This document shows positions 23,159 through 31,919 of a stretch of 64,000 nucleotides of DNA, one piece after another. Source of the DNA: Pseudophaeomoniella oleicola (lineage: Eukaryota; Ascomycota; Eurotiomycetes; Phaeomoniellales; Phaeomoniellaceae); the NCBI GenBank assembly GCA_003868215.1, contig QWDQ01000013.1:248001-312000 (forward strand), written 5' to 3'. The position numbers and the translations under genes were made by a program. Below the pieces are notes generated by a model. It was not told where the DNA came from and did not search any database. It worked only from the letters and a program-made list of their open reading frames with translations. How positions within the stretch are numbered: position 1 is the stretch's first letter; every line of letters begins with the position of its first letter.

Positions 23159-24346
23159 TCAGGGGCTGAAGACTTCGACCAGGCGCTTTATCAAATCTGC
23201 TTCTTGCGTGACCTCCCGCGCGCTGTTGGCATGCATTCCAATATAACAAACCCAACCGGAGTACCGTCGCCCTGCAGCTACCAATGTAGGCTGATCCCAT
23301 AAGGAGATGTTTCCTGCCAGATCTAAAGTACCTGAATGATAGATCTGCTCATAAGCGTGGACGTGAGTTAGTGGTGTCGCCCTTGTTGCTGACAAACGAC
23401 GAGGGAGTTGGTCAAGTAGTCCCTGCATGCTGGCGTTTGAAAGACGCTGTCCGAGCCGAGGCCTTTTCTTCTGGTGTATGCAGAACATATTATTGAAGGG
23501 AAACAAGTGAGGTCGCGCATCATCGCCTTGTCTTCCCATCTCGGAAGATTCCATCTTGAACAGAGACCTGATCGCATCGAAATGCCCCCCAAAGATACGT
23601 TTGAGCATCTGTAGGCAGTTACGTCCGAGAACCTGTTCCTCGGCTGGAGCAACGACATCTAAGACGCTCCAACGAAGCTCGAAGTACTTGAATATTTCCG
23701 TAATCGGTGCATCATCGCCAACGCCTCTGAAAATCACCACTCCACCTTTTTCGCAGAACTTGTCCAACTTGGCCAGGAAATTGAGGTGGTATAGCATCCC
23801 TAAACGATATACTTTGGCAACTTTTGACCCCGAGAGCACCATTGCAGCAAGGCTCTCGTCCCACGAACAGTATTTTGTGAAGTTGTAGACAGAATGGAAG
23901 CGGACTAAAGTCCAATTCGGACCGAACACGTAGGATAACTGTTCATGTACCCGCTCATGAGGTGACTGCAATTGATCTGAGATGAGATGCGCTATCGTTA
24001 GCCGAAGACGCAATTGGCTAGATGAAGGTCCTGCAGTTGCAGTGTCTGAGGAGTGGTCGACTGCAGATTCTGTCTCGTTCATGATGCTGGCAACGTCTGA
24101 GTCTGGTGATGAGGTATCCGCTCCCAGCCGTCCGTTAGTGGTCGAAGCTTCCTCCAACTGCTCCCTCAGCTCCTGCGGATTTTGCATGGAAGACTGTGAA
24201 TCGCTTGAATGGTGGACATGCAATGCGCTCGAGCCAGCCCTTGTAGCCCGAGCATCGATGTTGCTTGTTGAGAGTTCTGTCTGATGTGTGGCTATTGCAG
24301 GAGACGATTTCAGAATACCTCGCAATGGTCGAGCTTCTGCTTCCAT
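23159..24346 (-). CDS. hypothetical protein, no recognised family
   Basis: A single-exon frame of 395 aa from the ATG at 24346. I do not recognise it. Residues 1-110 are disordered and Ser/Thr-rich. From about 110 a compact region follows with helices and aromatic residues (LRLRLTIAHLISDQL, YVFGPNWTLVRFHSVYNFTKYCSW, VVIFRGVGDDAPITEIFKYF), then a basic stretch and a second small folded segment ending in AREVTQEADLIKRLVEVF. There is no signal peptide, membrane span or catalytic motif that I can name. Length, composition and even Cys/Trp content argue for a real protein. It lies downstream of ARL3 in the same orientation. Confidence 0.7.
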   Translation of the reverse strand: MEAEARPLRGILKSSPAIATHQTELSTSNIDARATRAGSSALHVHHSSDSQSSMQNPQELREQLEEASTTNGRLGADTSSPDSDVASIMNETESAVDHSSDTATAGPSSSQLRLRLTIAHLISDQLQSPHERVHEQLSYVFGPNWTLVRFHSVYNFTKYCSWDESLAAMVLSGSKVAKVYRLGMLYHLNFLAKLDKFCEKGGVVIFRGVGDDAPITEIFKYFELRWSVLDVVAPAEEQVLGRNCLQMLKRIFGGHFDAIRSLFKMESSEMGRQGDDARPHLFPFNNMFCIHQKKRPRLGQRLSNASMQGLLDQLPRRLSATRATPLTHVHAYEQIYHSGTLDLAGNISLWDQPTLVAAGRRYSGWVCYIGMHANSAREVTQEADLIKRLVEVFSP

Positions 24347-24819
24347 AGTTTTTCGCTGATAAGAAGGCGCTCTTGTGCAACGAGCCGTGAAAATCAGAGA
24401 ACGACAATGAATGTGAGCGGGAAGAGCGAGCGTTTCGATAGTTGAATGTAATTGCTACAGTATATGTTGATCGAAGCAAAACGAATGTTCCTAGCTAAAC
24501 AAGCACTAGATTGGTGAGTTGATTGACGAGAAGACCATTACTCTAGAACAGTGCTTATAAACGAGAACAATGTACCGGAAATGGCAGGCATGAGGGAAAG
24601 AGCTACTCACGATTTGAGGCGGTCTTGAGCGGTCCTGGATTTGCGTAGCTTTCTTCCCATTCTGGCCATTAGTGACTCAGGTAATGTAGGAAGCTGCTGA
24701 CCCAATCGACATGAATCGTACTGTACCAATCGACGGTCTATCGAAGAATAGAGCAAGTAGCTGCTACTAAACTTGCAATCTCGTCGCATCTTCTCAGTGT
24801 GAAGTGAAGACTCTCGTCG
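24347..24819. other. intergenic
   Basis: Between ARL3 and the orphan gene, same orientation. It is the likely promoter of the orphan; nothing else was seen. Confidence 0.5.
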
Positions 24820-25612
24820 TTATCGCATAACAGGAGGCCGGGACTCTTTATTCCAAAGTATACGAGTGCGGACCCAGTCCACAGCTTCCTTGACACCCGC
24901 ACCCTGCAAAGCGCTGACAGGCAGGACACGGCTGTCTCTAACATGACCACCCTTTTCGCCCTCGAAGACTTTCCTTACGAAACCTTCCTTGATCCTTACA
25001 ACTTCGACGCAATCTTCCCGATCTTGCTTGTTCGCCAAGACAAGAATAGGGATGCCGGCAGCATCCTCGTGTTGGAGGATACTCTCAAGGACCTGACGAC
25101 ATTCATCTAATCTCCCCCTATCATTGAAATTGGTGAAACCGGGGGTCATTGGCGTCGGTGGTGGTTGTCCATCATCTGCAACGCTGGCTGTACTTCGCCT
25201 CCTGTCTAGATAGCCGGGTACAGTTGAAAGGTCTGCATCACTGCCGACATCACTGCTGTCGACGACAAAGATAACTGCATGGGCGCTCTTGTAATAAGAC
25301 TGCCAGAGTTTGCGTAAACTCATTTGCCCACCGACATCCCAAATTTTCAGATACATATTTGGTAGGTCGATAGTGGCAACATTCTGTCCAACGGTAGGAA
25401 CAGTGTTCCCTGCAGTCGAAGATGCTTCGTCGGTCGTATATAATGATTTGATTTGTGAGAGCAGAGTGGTTTTGCCTGCATTGTCCAATCCAAGGAGAAC
25501 AATTGAGTACTCTGAATAGGGCCGTCAGCCGAATCTTACAACCACTCTTCCTGAATCCCTCACCTTCTTTGCTAGTCGCATACATATACAGAGACTTGAC
25601 AAGATGATACAT
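24820..25612 (-). CDS. ARL3: Arf-like GTPase Arl3/ARFRP1
   Basis: A small GTPase that works at the trans-Golgi, recruiting Arl1 and golgins. Exons 25612..25564 and 25511..24820 encode 246 aa. The first exon gives MYHLVKSLYMYATSKE, the conserved non-myristoylated N-terminus of this subfamily; it has no Gly2. Nucleotide motifs are GLDNAGKT (24-31), DVGGQ (switch II) and NKQD. The C-terminal part (GEKGGHVRDSRVLPVSALQGAGV) matches fungal Arl3. A Pro/Ser/Thr-rich insert of about 40 residues (roughly 105-146) sits after the strand FVVDSS, which makes the protein longer than the usual 200 aa. The frame is open through it with no clear intron borders, so I read it as coding. Divergent from PRP18. Confidence 0.93.
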
Positions 25613-26061
25613 ATTGACAATGCAAGATCTCTCCTTCTGTTGTCCACTTCCTATACGCTCACGCCGGCCATGGGTGGACACGTGTTGAAGTGAAAGGCTT
25701 GATGGCCCTGCTATTGTGCGATGAAGCACCACTTCCTGACCGTCACAGTTACTCGGCCCTGAACTTGAATCACTATCGAAGAATTGATCTTGAAGAAGTA
25801 TGGCAAATATGTCTGTTTTTGCATTGCCTTGATGCAAAGCAGAGCTAATAGTTATCAACGCGTGGTTACTGTACCCCGGACGGAGCTGCCCGCTAAAACG
25901 AAGCTTGGGCCTTTTAAGGACCATCATCCGCTGGGGGCTTTCGAATTATTTTCCGTTTATACTACTCTATATTGCACCGTAGCCCGAACACTCTCTGCAG
26001 GCCTCACGTTATACATAGGATTCCCTCTTCAGAGAAGCGCAGAAGCGCGCAGTCAGTGATC
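25613..26061. other. divergent promoter of ARL3 and PRP18
   Basis: About 450 bp between the two starts. No separate gene was seen; short frames in both directions are leader sequence. Confidence 0.55.
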
Positions 26062-27162
26062 ATGGATTTCGCCTCTTTGATGTCAGCGCAAATAAGCAAG
26101 GCAAAAGCCCCTCCACCCAGCAGCAAAGACTCGCAGAGCAAATACATCAAACGTGCTGACTTGGAGGCGCAACGGCAAGCTGAATACGCCGCAGAACAAG
26201 CGCGACTCGAACAAGAAAAGGAAGAACGGGCGGCAAAGAAGCGCAAACTGGAAGAAGAAGAGAGTGAAAAGACACAGATAAGAGAGGAGAAGCGGCGGAA
26301 ATTAGCAGAAGAATCTCGACAGCGTCGCGAAGAGGAAGAGGCACGACAAGAGCGATTGAGACGAAAGCGTTTAGGCCTTCCAGAACTACCGGACAAGGCC
26401 GAGCTTCCTGACTCGAAAGAAGGCACGCCGTTAGGCGATCTCGAATCTCAAGACATATCCGATGAGGATCTCATAAGCAAGCTCCGGTCTATGTCAGAGC
26501 CCACCAGACTCTTTGGCGAAACCCACAAAGCTCGATTGAAACGATACCTCAAACTTGTCAAGCGAAGCCAAACGCCTACTTCGAAACTGTCTGATGGCCC
26601 CATCCCCACGACCCTCGAACTCGTCCCAGAATCCGACATGAAAGTCCCTGCGAAAGTACCCCCCAAAGACACCCCCGAACGATCGTTCCTCTTCCGCCAA
26701 CTAGCCTCATACTTCATCATGCTCCTCACCGAATGGGACCGTGCCCTCTCCCGCCGCGACCTCAGCGTCAAAGAATCCTACCAAGGCAAACAAGCCTACA
26801 ACGCGATGGTCCAATCCCGCGAAAACATGCGCCCCCTCTTCAAAAAATTCGAATCCGCCGACCTCGAAGACGGCATCCTCGACCCGGTCGTCGACATCGT
26901 ACGCTGCGCCCAGGAACGCCGCTACGTCGACGCCAACGACGGCTACCTGCGCCTCAGCATCGGCAAGGCCGCCTGGCCCATCGGTGTAACCATGGTCGGC
27001 ATCCACGAGCGCTCGGCGCGCGAGAAGCTGCACGAGGCCGACAAGACGGCACATATCATGAGCGATGAGAATACGAGAAAGTATCTGCAGAGTATTAAGC
27101 GGTGTCTAAGCTTTGCGCAGACGAGGTGGCCGCCTGATGATCAGTTGCAGTTGATGGGATAG
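26062..27162 (+). CDS. PRP18: pre-mRNA splicing factor Prp18
   Basis: Acts with Slu7 in the second catalytic step of splicing, in docking the 3' splice site. A single exon encodes 366 aa. The start MDFASLMSAQISKAK is the conserved Prp18 N-terminus, which excludes the in-frame upstream ATG-less extension. A charged coiled coil follows at about 35-115 (Arg, Lys, Glu). A PRP4-like motif occurs at about 150-175 (PTRLFGETHKARLKRY). The helical Prp18 domain fills the C-terminal 170 residues (LTEWDRALSRR, DPVVDIVRCAQERRYVDAND, LSIGKAAWPIGVTMVGIHERSAREK). The length fits filamentous fungi. It is convergent with the flavoprotein gene, with about 116 bp between stops. Confidence 0.96.
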   Translation: MDFASLMSAQISKAKAPPPSSKDSQSKYIKRADLEAQRQAEYAAEQARLEQEKEERAAKKRKLEEEESEKTQIREEKRRKLAEESRQRREEEEARQERLRRKRLGLPELPDKAELPDSKEGTPLGDLESQDISDEDLISKLRSMSEPTRLFGETHKARLKRYLKLVKRSQTPTSKLSDGPIPTTLELVPESDMKVPAKVPPKDTPERSFLFRQLASYFIMLLTEWDRALSRRDLSVKESYQGKQAYNAMVQSRENMRPLFKKFESADLEDGILDPVVDIVRCAQERRYVDANDGYLRLSIGKAAWPIGVTMVGIHERSAREKLHEADKTAHIMSDENTRKYLQSIKRCLSFAQTRWPPDDQLQLMG

Positions 27163-27278
27163 AAAAAAAGGGGGGGAGTGCACGAGAGAGGTGAAGGTGA
27201 ACAGGACATCAAATCAATCATCTAATGCAGAATATGTTTAATTTCCAAGTCATGAACTCGCTCAAATCGTTTTCTCTG

Positions 27279-28895
27279 TCATTCTTTCCTTCGATCCAAT
27301 CCATCTGCTCTAGCGCTCAAGTCTATAGAATGAATATTATGACCGTCAAGACCGTTCATGAGCCCAGACCGACCAGGCGAAGACCTTGACGAAGGGTTCG
27401 TCTTGGGCGACGACGTTCCTGAGGTATTACTATCCTCTGGTCGCGGTCTACCGTTACTATTCCCATTGCTATTGGCATTGGCATTACCCTCATCAGCACG
27501 ACCCTGTCTCGCCATGATCATCCCAGCTGCATACGTACAGCCACCGTAAGCGAAACGGACCAGAGAGTCCCCTGTCAGACTACCGGTGATGAACACGTTA
27601 TCCGCCATCTCGGTGCTTGCCAGGGATTTTTGCCGTAGCGTGTGCCCGGAGACGGACTGTGCGTCGGCAGGGTCCTCACATACTTCGGCTTGGAGCTGTG
27701 GGTCGAGGTACGATAACGAGCCTCTTCTGCCAACGACGTAGGATAGGCCGCTGACTTCACGTTCGAAAGGAGGTTCATCCTTAGTGATTTTTTGACAGGT
27801 GATTGTTGCGGTGTCGCCGTGCACTTGGACGTCGATGATGGAAGTGTTGGGGAGGCCCTCATAAACCTCGTCCCAGTTGCGGCTACTGTCAAAGGCTGAT
27901 GTTGCAGAACGGCTTAGTCGGGGTCTCTTAGCGCGATGGCGTACGTGTGATGTTGCTGCTATCTTCATCCGACGATAAACACCGGCGTAGTCTGGATATG
28001 CTTGCTGATGACAGGCTCGTAAGGGCGAAGGAGATGTGCCAGGAGCCCATTTGTACACGTGGATGAGTTTTCGATCTGTTGGAGCTGATAGAATCACATC
28101 TGCTGCGCTGAAGCCAGACCCTATGACGAGTAATGGTGATGACGCTCTCTTCGGAAGTGAGACCAGCGGCTGCAGCAGAGGACGTGGTGGAATTGGTTTG
28201 GTAAATATACCCGTGGCCAAGACCAGATGTCTGCATGTGATGTCGTGAGATGCGATATGAAAGCCGTTACTGTTTCTCGAGATACCAGCTAGTGTTTGCT
28301 CACAGTAGATGGTATCTTGAAGTCCTGCATATTTTGGGTATTCTGCAAGATACGTCGCAACTTCCCTTCTCGTTGGGCGTTGAAAGGCCGGCAAAGTTCG
28401 GTGATAGATGCGTTCGTAATGCTCGGAAAATGTATAGCCAGGCAGTGAGAGCATACCAGCATAACTCAGTGTTTCAATATCCCAGCTTGCGTCAGCAGGA
28501 TTATCAACCCATTGTCCACCTGGCCGAGGTGTATCTCCAATGACAACATGGTCGATCGCTCTCTCAGGCGCGTGTTCCCAGTGAATACATGTGTAGCTGC
28601 CCGTATCGTCTGTTTCACCATGAGGGCGGAGCAGTGTGTCGAGCAACACGTTTATTGGCAACGCCTGCGTCGAGTACGAGAAGCGCGAGGCCCCAAAATG
28701 CTCTGTCAGGTGCTCAACATCCGGTGTCAGAAGATTCCCATTTTTCCTCAACTTCTGATCGAGGAGTGCATCTAGGTGAGGTCTGGAGCGATCGTATGTT
28801 GGGATATGACCGTGGAGGATATAAGAGAGGATCAGTGCCGACGGTCCATTACCGACAATGACTGTGTCGACGGATCGGGGAGGAGTTTTGGTCAT
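27279..28895 (-). CDS. OSGIN-like FAD-dependent oxidoreductase
   Basis: A flavin-dependent monooxygenase-like protein of 538 aa in one exon, resembling the oxidative-stress-induced growth inhibitor (OSGIN) family. A dinucleotide motif VIVGNGPSALILSYIL begins near residue 12. A second nucleotide-binding motif VIGSGFSAADVI lies near residue 255, and LVLATGIF precedes it. GGQWVDNP is the segment that usually contacts the flavin. The C-terminal 80 residues are low complexity, with NANSNGNSNG repeats and Ser/Pro runs. The start is the ATG at 28895 (MTKTPPRSVDTV); upstream codons in frame contain no ATG. Substrate unknown. It lies beside a transporter and a Zn2Cys6 regulator in the same orientation. 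Confidence 0.85.
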   Translation of the reverse strand: MTKTPPRSVDTVIVGNGPSALILSYILHGHIPTYDRSRPHLDALLDQKLRKNGNLLTPDVEHLTEHFGASRFSYSTQALPINVLLDTLLRPHGETDDTGSYTCIHWEHAPERAIDHVVIGDTPRPGGQWVDNPADASWDIETLSYAGMLSLPGYTFSEHYERIYHRTLPAFQRPTRREVATYLAEYPKYAGLQDTIYCEQTLAGISRNSNGFHIASHDITCRHLVLATGIFTKPIPPRPLLQPLVSLPKRASSPLLVIGSGFSAADVILSAPTDRKLIHVYKWAPGTSPSPLRACHQQAYPDYAGVYRRMKIAATSHVRHRAKRPRLSRSATSAFDSSRNWDEVYEGLPNTSIIDVQVHGDTATITCQKITKDEPPFEREVSGLSYVVGRRGSLSYLDPQLQAEVCEDPADAQSVSGHTLRQKSLASTEMADNVFITGSLTGDSLVRFAYGGCTYAAGMIMARQGRADEGNANANSNGNSNGRPRPEDSNTSGTSSPKTNPSSRSSPGRSGLMNGLDGHNIHSIDLSARADGLDRRKE

Positions 28896-29430
28896 TGGAT
28901 CGGCTGAATGAATTTGACATGATCCCAAGATGCCTCAATCGTCTAGATCTGGGACGACATACCAATTGGCCTTCTGCAATATTAATGAGTCGGCACTGCC
29001 GTGTGAAAAATGCCATTGCGACTATAAAATTGCCGGGAGAAACTTTCGATTTGACATCGTTACGCAATGACTAAATACTGACACCCCACTATCTACTCTA
29101 TCTACTATCGGCGCTTATCGCACCGTCCCCTCAACGCACCGTCCCCTCAACGCACCTTTCCGCTCCTCATTATTTTCATCCCGATTGTTTTCCTTAATTA
29201 CCATCTCTTGTCCGCATAGTAGCAAGGATCATTTTTCCTGTCTCTAATTTGGATTATACATATCGGCAATATCACAAGATTTTACGATATCCACCTGCAG
29301 ACACCGAGGCAGGTAAACGGATGTGGTAAAGTAGTAAAATAGATTTCTATATGAAGTACCGTAAGCAGCTTAGGGGATATACGGAGATGCCGCGAAAAAG
29401 ATAGGACAGTGAGAGAAAAGCCGGCATTGA
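28896..29430. other. intergenic
   Basis: Promoter of the flavoprotein gene and 3' region of the transporter gene. It holds a short direct repeat (GCACCGTCCCCTCAAC, twice) near 29116-29155. No gene was seen. Confidence 0.5.
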
Positions 29431-31061
29431 TCAGCGGGTATACGTGAAGAATACGTTTTCCTTGTCGGTGAGGTCAAGGAAGGCGGCCTTCTCCCGCTCG
29501 CGCTCGACATCCTCCTCCGTCCAGCCGTTCTCGGCAATAAGTTTCTCAAGCGCTATCTTCTTCTGTTTGTTCAAGCGTACGTTGACGAAAGCCATCAGGC
29601 CACAGCACGCCATCAACACCACGGTCAGAACGACGATGGCCGCCTTACCGGGAATGTAGCCGGGTGCGTCCTGGGGTAGGAATATGTAGGTGCCGACGAC
29701 GGAGCCTACGCCGAAGGTGAAGAGGGTGAAGGAGTTGACTGTGACCTTCTTGGTATGACCACCGGTGTTGCTTGCATTCCATGCATAGCAAAGCGGGAAG
29801 CCGGGAGCGGACAGGTTCTGGAATAGTTGAGCGAACTGAAGCACACCCTTCTGACCCGAGTATTGCATGGTGGTCATGATGATCATGCCAATGAGCGTGG
29901 GAAGCGTAAAGAGGAGAACCAGACTCATACGATCGTTGAAACGGTCGGAGAGCCAGCCAACCGCGACGACAGCGAAACCACCGATGGCGGCACGAGGCAT
30001 GTCGAGCAGCAGGGTCTGACGGGACGTCCAGCCGAAGCTCTTGGTGATGATGTTGCTGAAGGCAGAATTACCACCGTTCGGAACGCCGGTGCACATGATG
30101 ATGATGAACATGATCCAAGTACGGACATCCTTGAACGCCTCAACGACCTGGTACTTCTTGATATGCTTGTTGTGCGTTCCAGCTTGGTCGCGACGGACAC
30201 GCTCGAGCGCAGCGATTCGTTCCTCCTCAGATAGAAACTTGGCGGTGAGGGGGGAGTCAGGAAGGAAGAGAACGACAAGGACGCCGTTGAGAATAGCGAG
30301 TGCGCCGAGGATAAGGTACAAGAGCTTCCATGGCGCGATGGAGCCTTGGTAGAAAGTAGCTCCGTAGGCCACAGCACCACCGACAATGGACGTACTGAGG
30401 TTGCCGGCGTAAAACCAGCCGATGCGAGTGGCACGCTCGTTCTGCTTATACCACATACTCACGATAAGGATCAGACTCGGAGAGACGCAGGCTTCGAGCG
30501 TACCGAGGAAGAAGCGGAGCGCGTAGAAGGCCGAAAAGTTGTGGCAGACGGAGTGGAGCATAACGAGCGCGCCCCAGACAATGATGTGGCAGCCGAGATA
30601 CTTGGCGATTGGGAATTTCTGACCGATGTACTGGGTGGGAAACATCCAGATGAGGAAGCCCATGTAAAACGCCTGAGCGACGTCGTTGTACCAGATGCCG
30701 TGGACAGGGAAACCCATGACAGATGCGTAGGACAATATGTTCTTGTCCAAGAATTGGGTGAAGTAGACGAAGATGAGAAGAGGCATGACATGGAGATCCT
30801 GAAAGTAGAGCTCAATTAGCATGTCGACTTCTAGTCTTTCTGCCTGACATAACTTACAATTTTCCGTCGGAGGCGAAGATAGTACTTCTCGTCGAAGTGG
30901 TGAGCATGGGTACCCGCCAGCTTGAGAGCATCGTCACCATCTGAAGAGCTAGCATCCTCCTCGCTGGATGGATCGGTGTCTACGCTGGCCTGAGCCTCAT
31001 AGAGCGTCGAATTCTTCTCATCGTTGATGGGCATCATGGGGGAAGGGGAAATCGGGGCCAT
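29431..31061 (-). CDS. MFS transporter, allantoate permease (Dal5/Tna1) family
   Basis: A plasma-membrane major facilitator of the anion:cation symporter group, which imports allantoate, nicotinate, small peptides, sulfonates or vitamins. Exons 31061..30858 and 30798..29431 encode 523 aa. The ATG at 31061 has an ideal context (CCACCATGG). A cytosolic acidic Ser-rich N-tail of about 60 residues leads to RLRRKID, then about 12 hydrophobic spans. Family hallmarks include QFLDKNILSYASVMG in span 1, MFPTQYIGQKFPIAKYLG, RFFLGTLEACVSPSL and the large central loop with LSEEERIAALERVRRDQAG. The substrate cannot be told from sequence. GATA-type sites upstream suggest nitrogen control (inference). Confidence 0.93.
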
Positions 31062-31291
31062 GGTGGACAAGCAAAAGTAGACGAGTGCTGCCTCAAGAAG
31101 GTAGCGAGAGTAAGTGTGCGGCGTCTTGCTAGCAGTTTATATACCTATCTTCTGTTCATTCGGAAAAGATCCGTTCAGGAAGCCGTTATCATCGTAGGGG
31201 GAAGCAAAAAAAAAAAAACCACCGGCCGATAGCCGATGATCAAGAGGAGGGATACTCGAACGCTACTCGAGAATCTGACCAGTGCGAACAT

Positions 31292-31400
31292 GATAAGAAG
31301 AGATGCGTTGCGGCGTTAAAGTTTAATGACTGCCTACTCCGTATAACCCGTTATCTTATCGAAACTGTCGATTGGTTTGATACCTACCGTACCCCTTATC
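31292..31400. promoter_or_regulatory. cluster of GATAAG-type sites
   Basis: GATAAG at 31292-31297, and on the other strand at 31355-31360 (with an overlapping GATAAC) and 31395-31400, all 230-340 bp upstream of the transporter ATG. GATA factors of the AreA type bind HGATAR and control nitrogen-source transporters in this group. Occupancy is inferred. Confidence 0.45.
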
Positions 31401-31437
31401 AAAATTCTTGTAGGATCTGGGTTCTCGTGGATCATCA

Positions 31438-31531
31438 CGCTTGACACATTGAGGAAGGAGTATTGGTTGCGCTTGACACATGAAGAAGGCGTGTTTACCA
31501 CGCTTAACACATGAGGAAGGAGTATTTGCCG
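31438..31531. repeat. three imperfect 31-bp tandem repeats
   Basis: Units start at 31438, 31470 and 31501, each beginning CGCTTGACACAT or CGCTTAACACAT and continuing GAGGAAGGAGTAT with a few changes. They lie between the transporter and the transcription-factor gene. Confidence 0.85.
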
Positions 31532-31919
31532 CAGCGTGGCGACCATAGGACGGCCTCACCCGACGAGCCGAGGGGAAAGGCGGAGTGAGCTTTGACCATT
31601 CTTGGCACCATGATAGGTACGCACTATCGCGGACATTTGCGCTCGACGTCGGAATGAAGGAGGATCGGGAGCAGTAGATCGATACATTTCGTAGTAGAGA
31701 TTGATGGTACAAGGTATCATTGAGCGTCCGCCTGCATACATTTCATCGATGCGGAAATGACGCTAGCACGTTAAATAACCGTGAACGCCTCGGAGCTATC
31801 GAATGCTGCCACCTTTGTCGACAGTTCTGTTGTCCCCGGAGTACAATCAATATGATAGAGAACATTCTCCATGTCGACCGCAGACCAGCCAAACCATAAC
31901 GTAGACTCCCCAAAACCCG

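Larger units (their letters stand above)
31062..31919. other. transporter promoter and TF 3' region
   Basis: It contains an A-tract at about 31207-31219, several GATAAG-type sites and a three-copy 31-bp tandem repeat. Short open frames crossing the repeat are not protein-like. Confidence 0.55.

Noticed and set aside
31334-31712. Minus-strand open frames with repeated SSCVKR-like peptides
   Set aside because: They simply translate the 31-bp tandem repeat.
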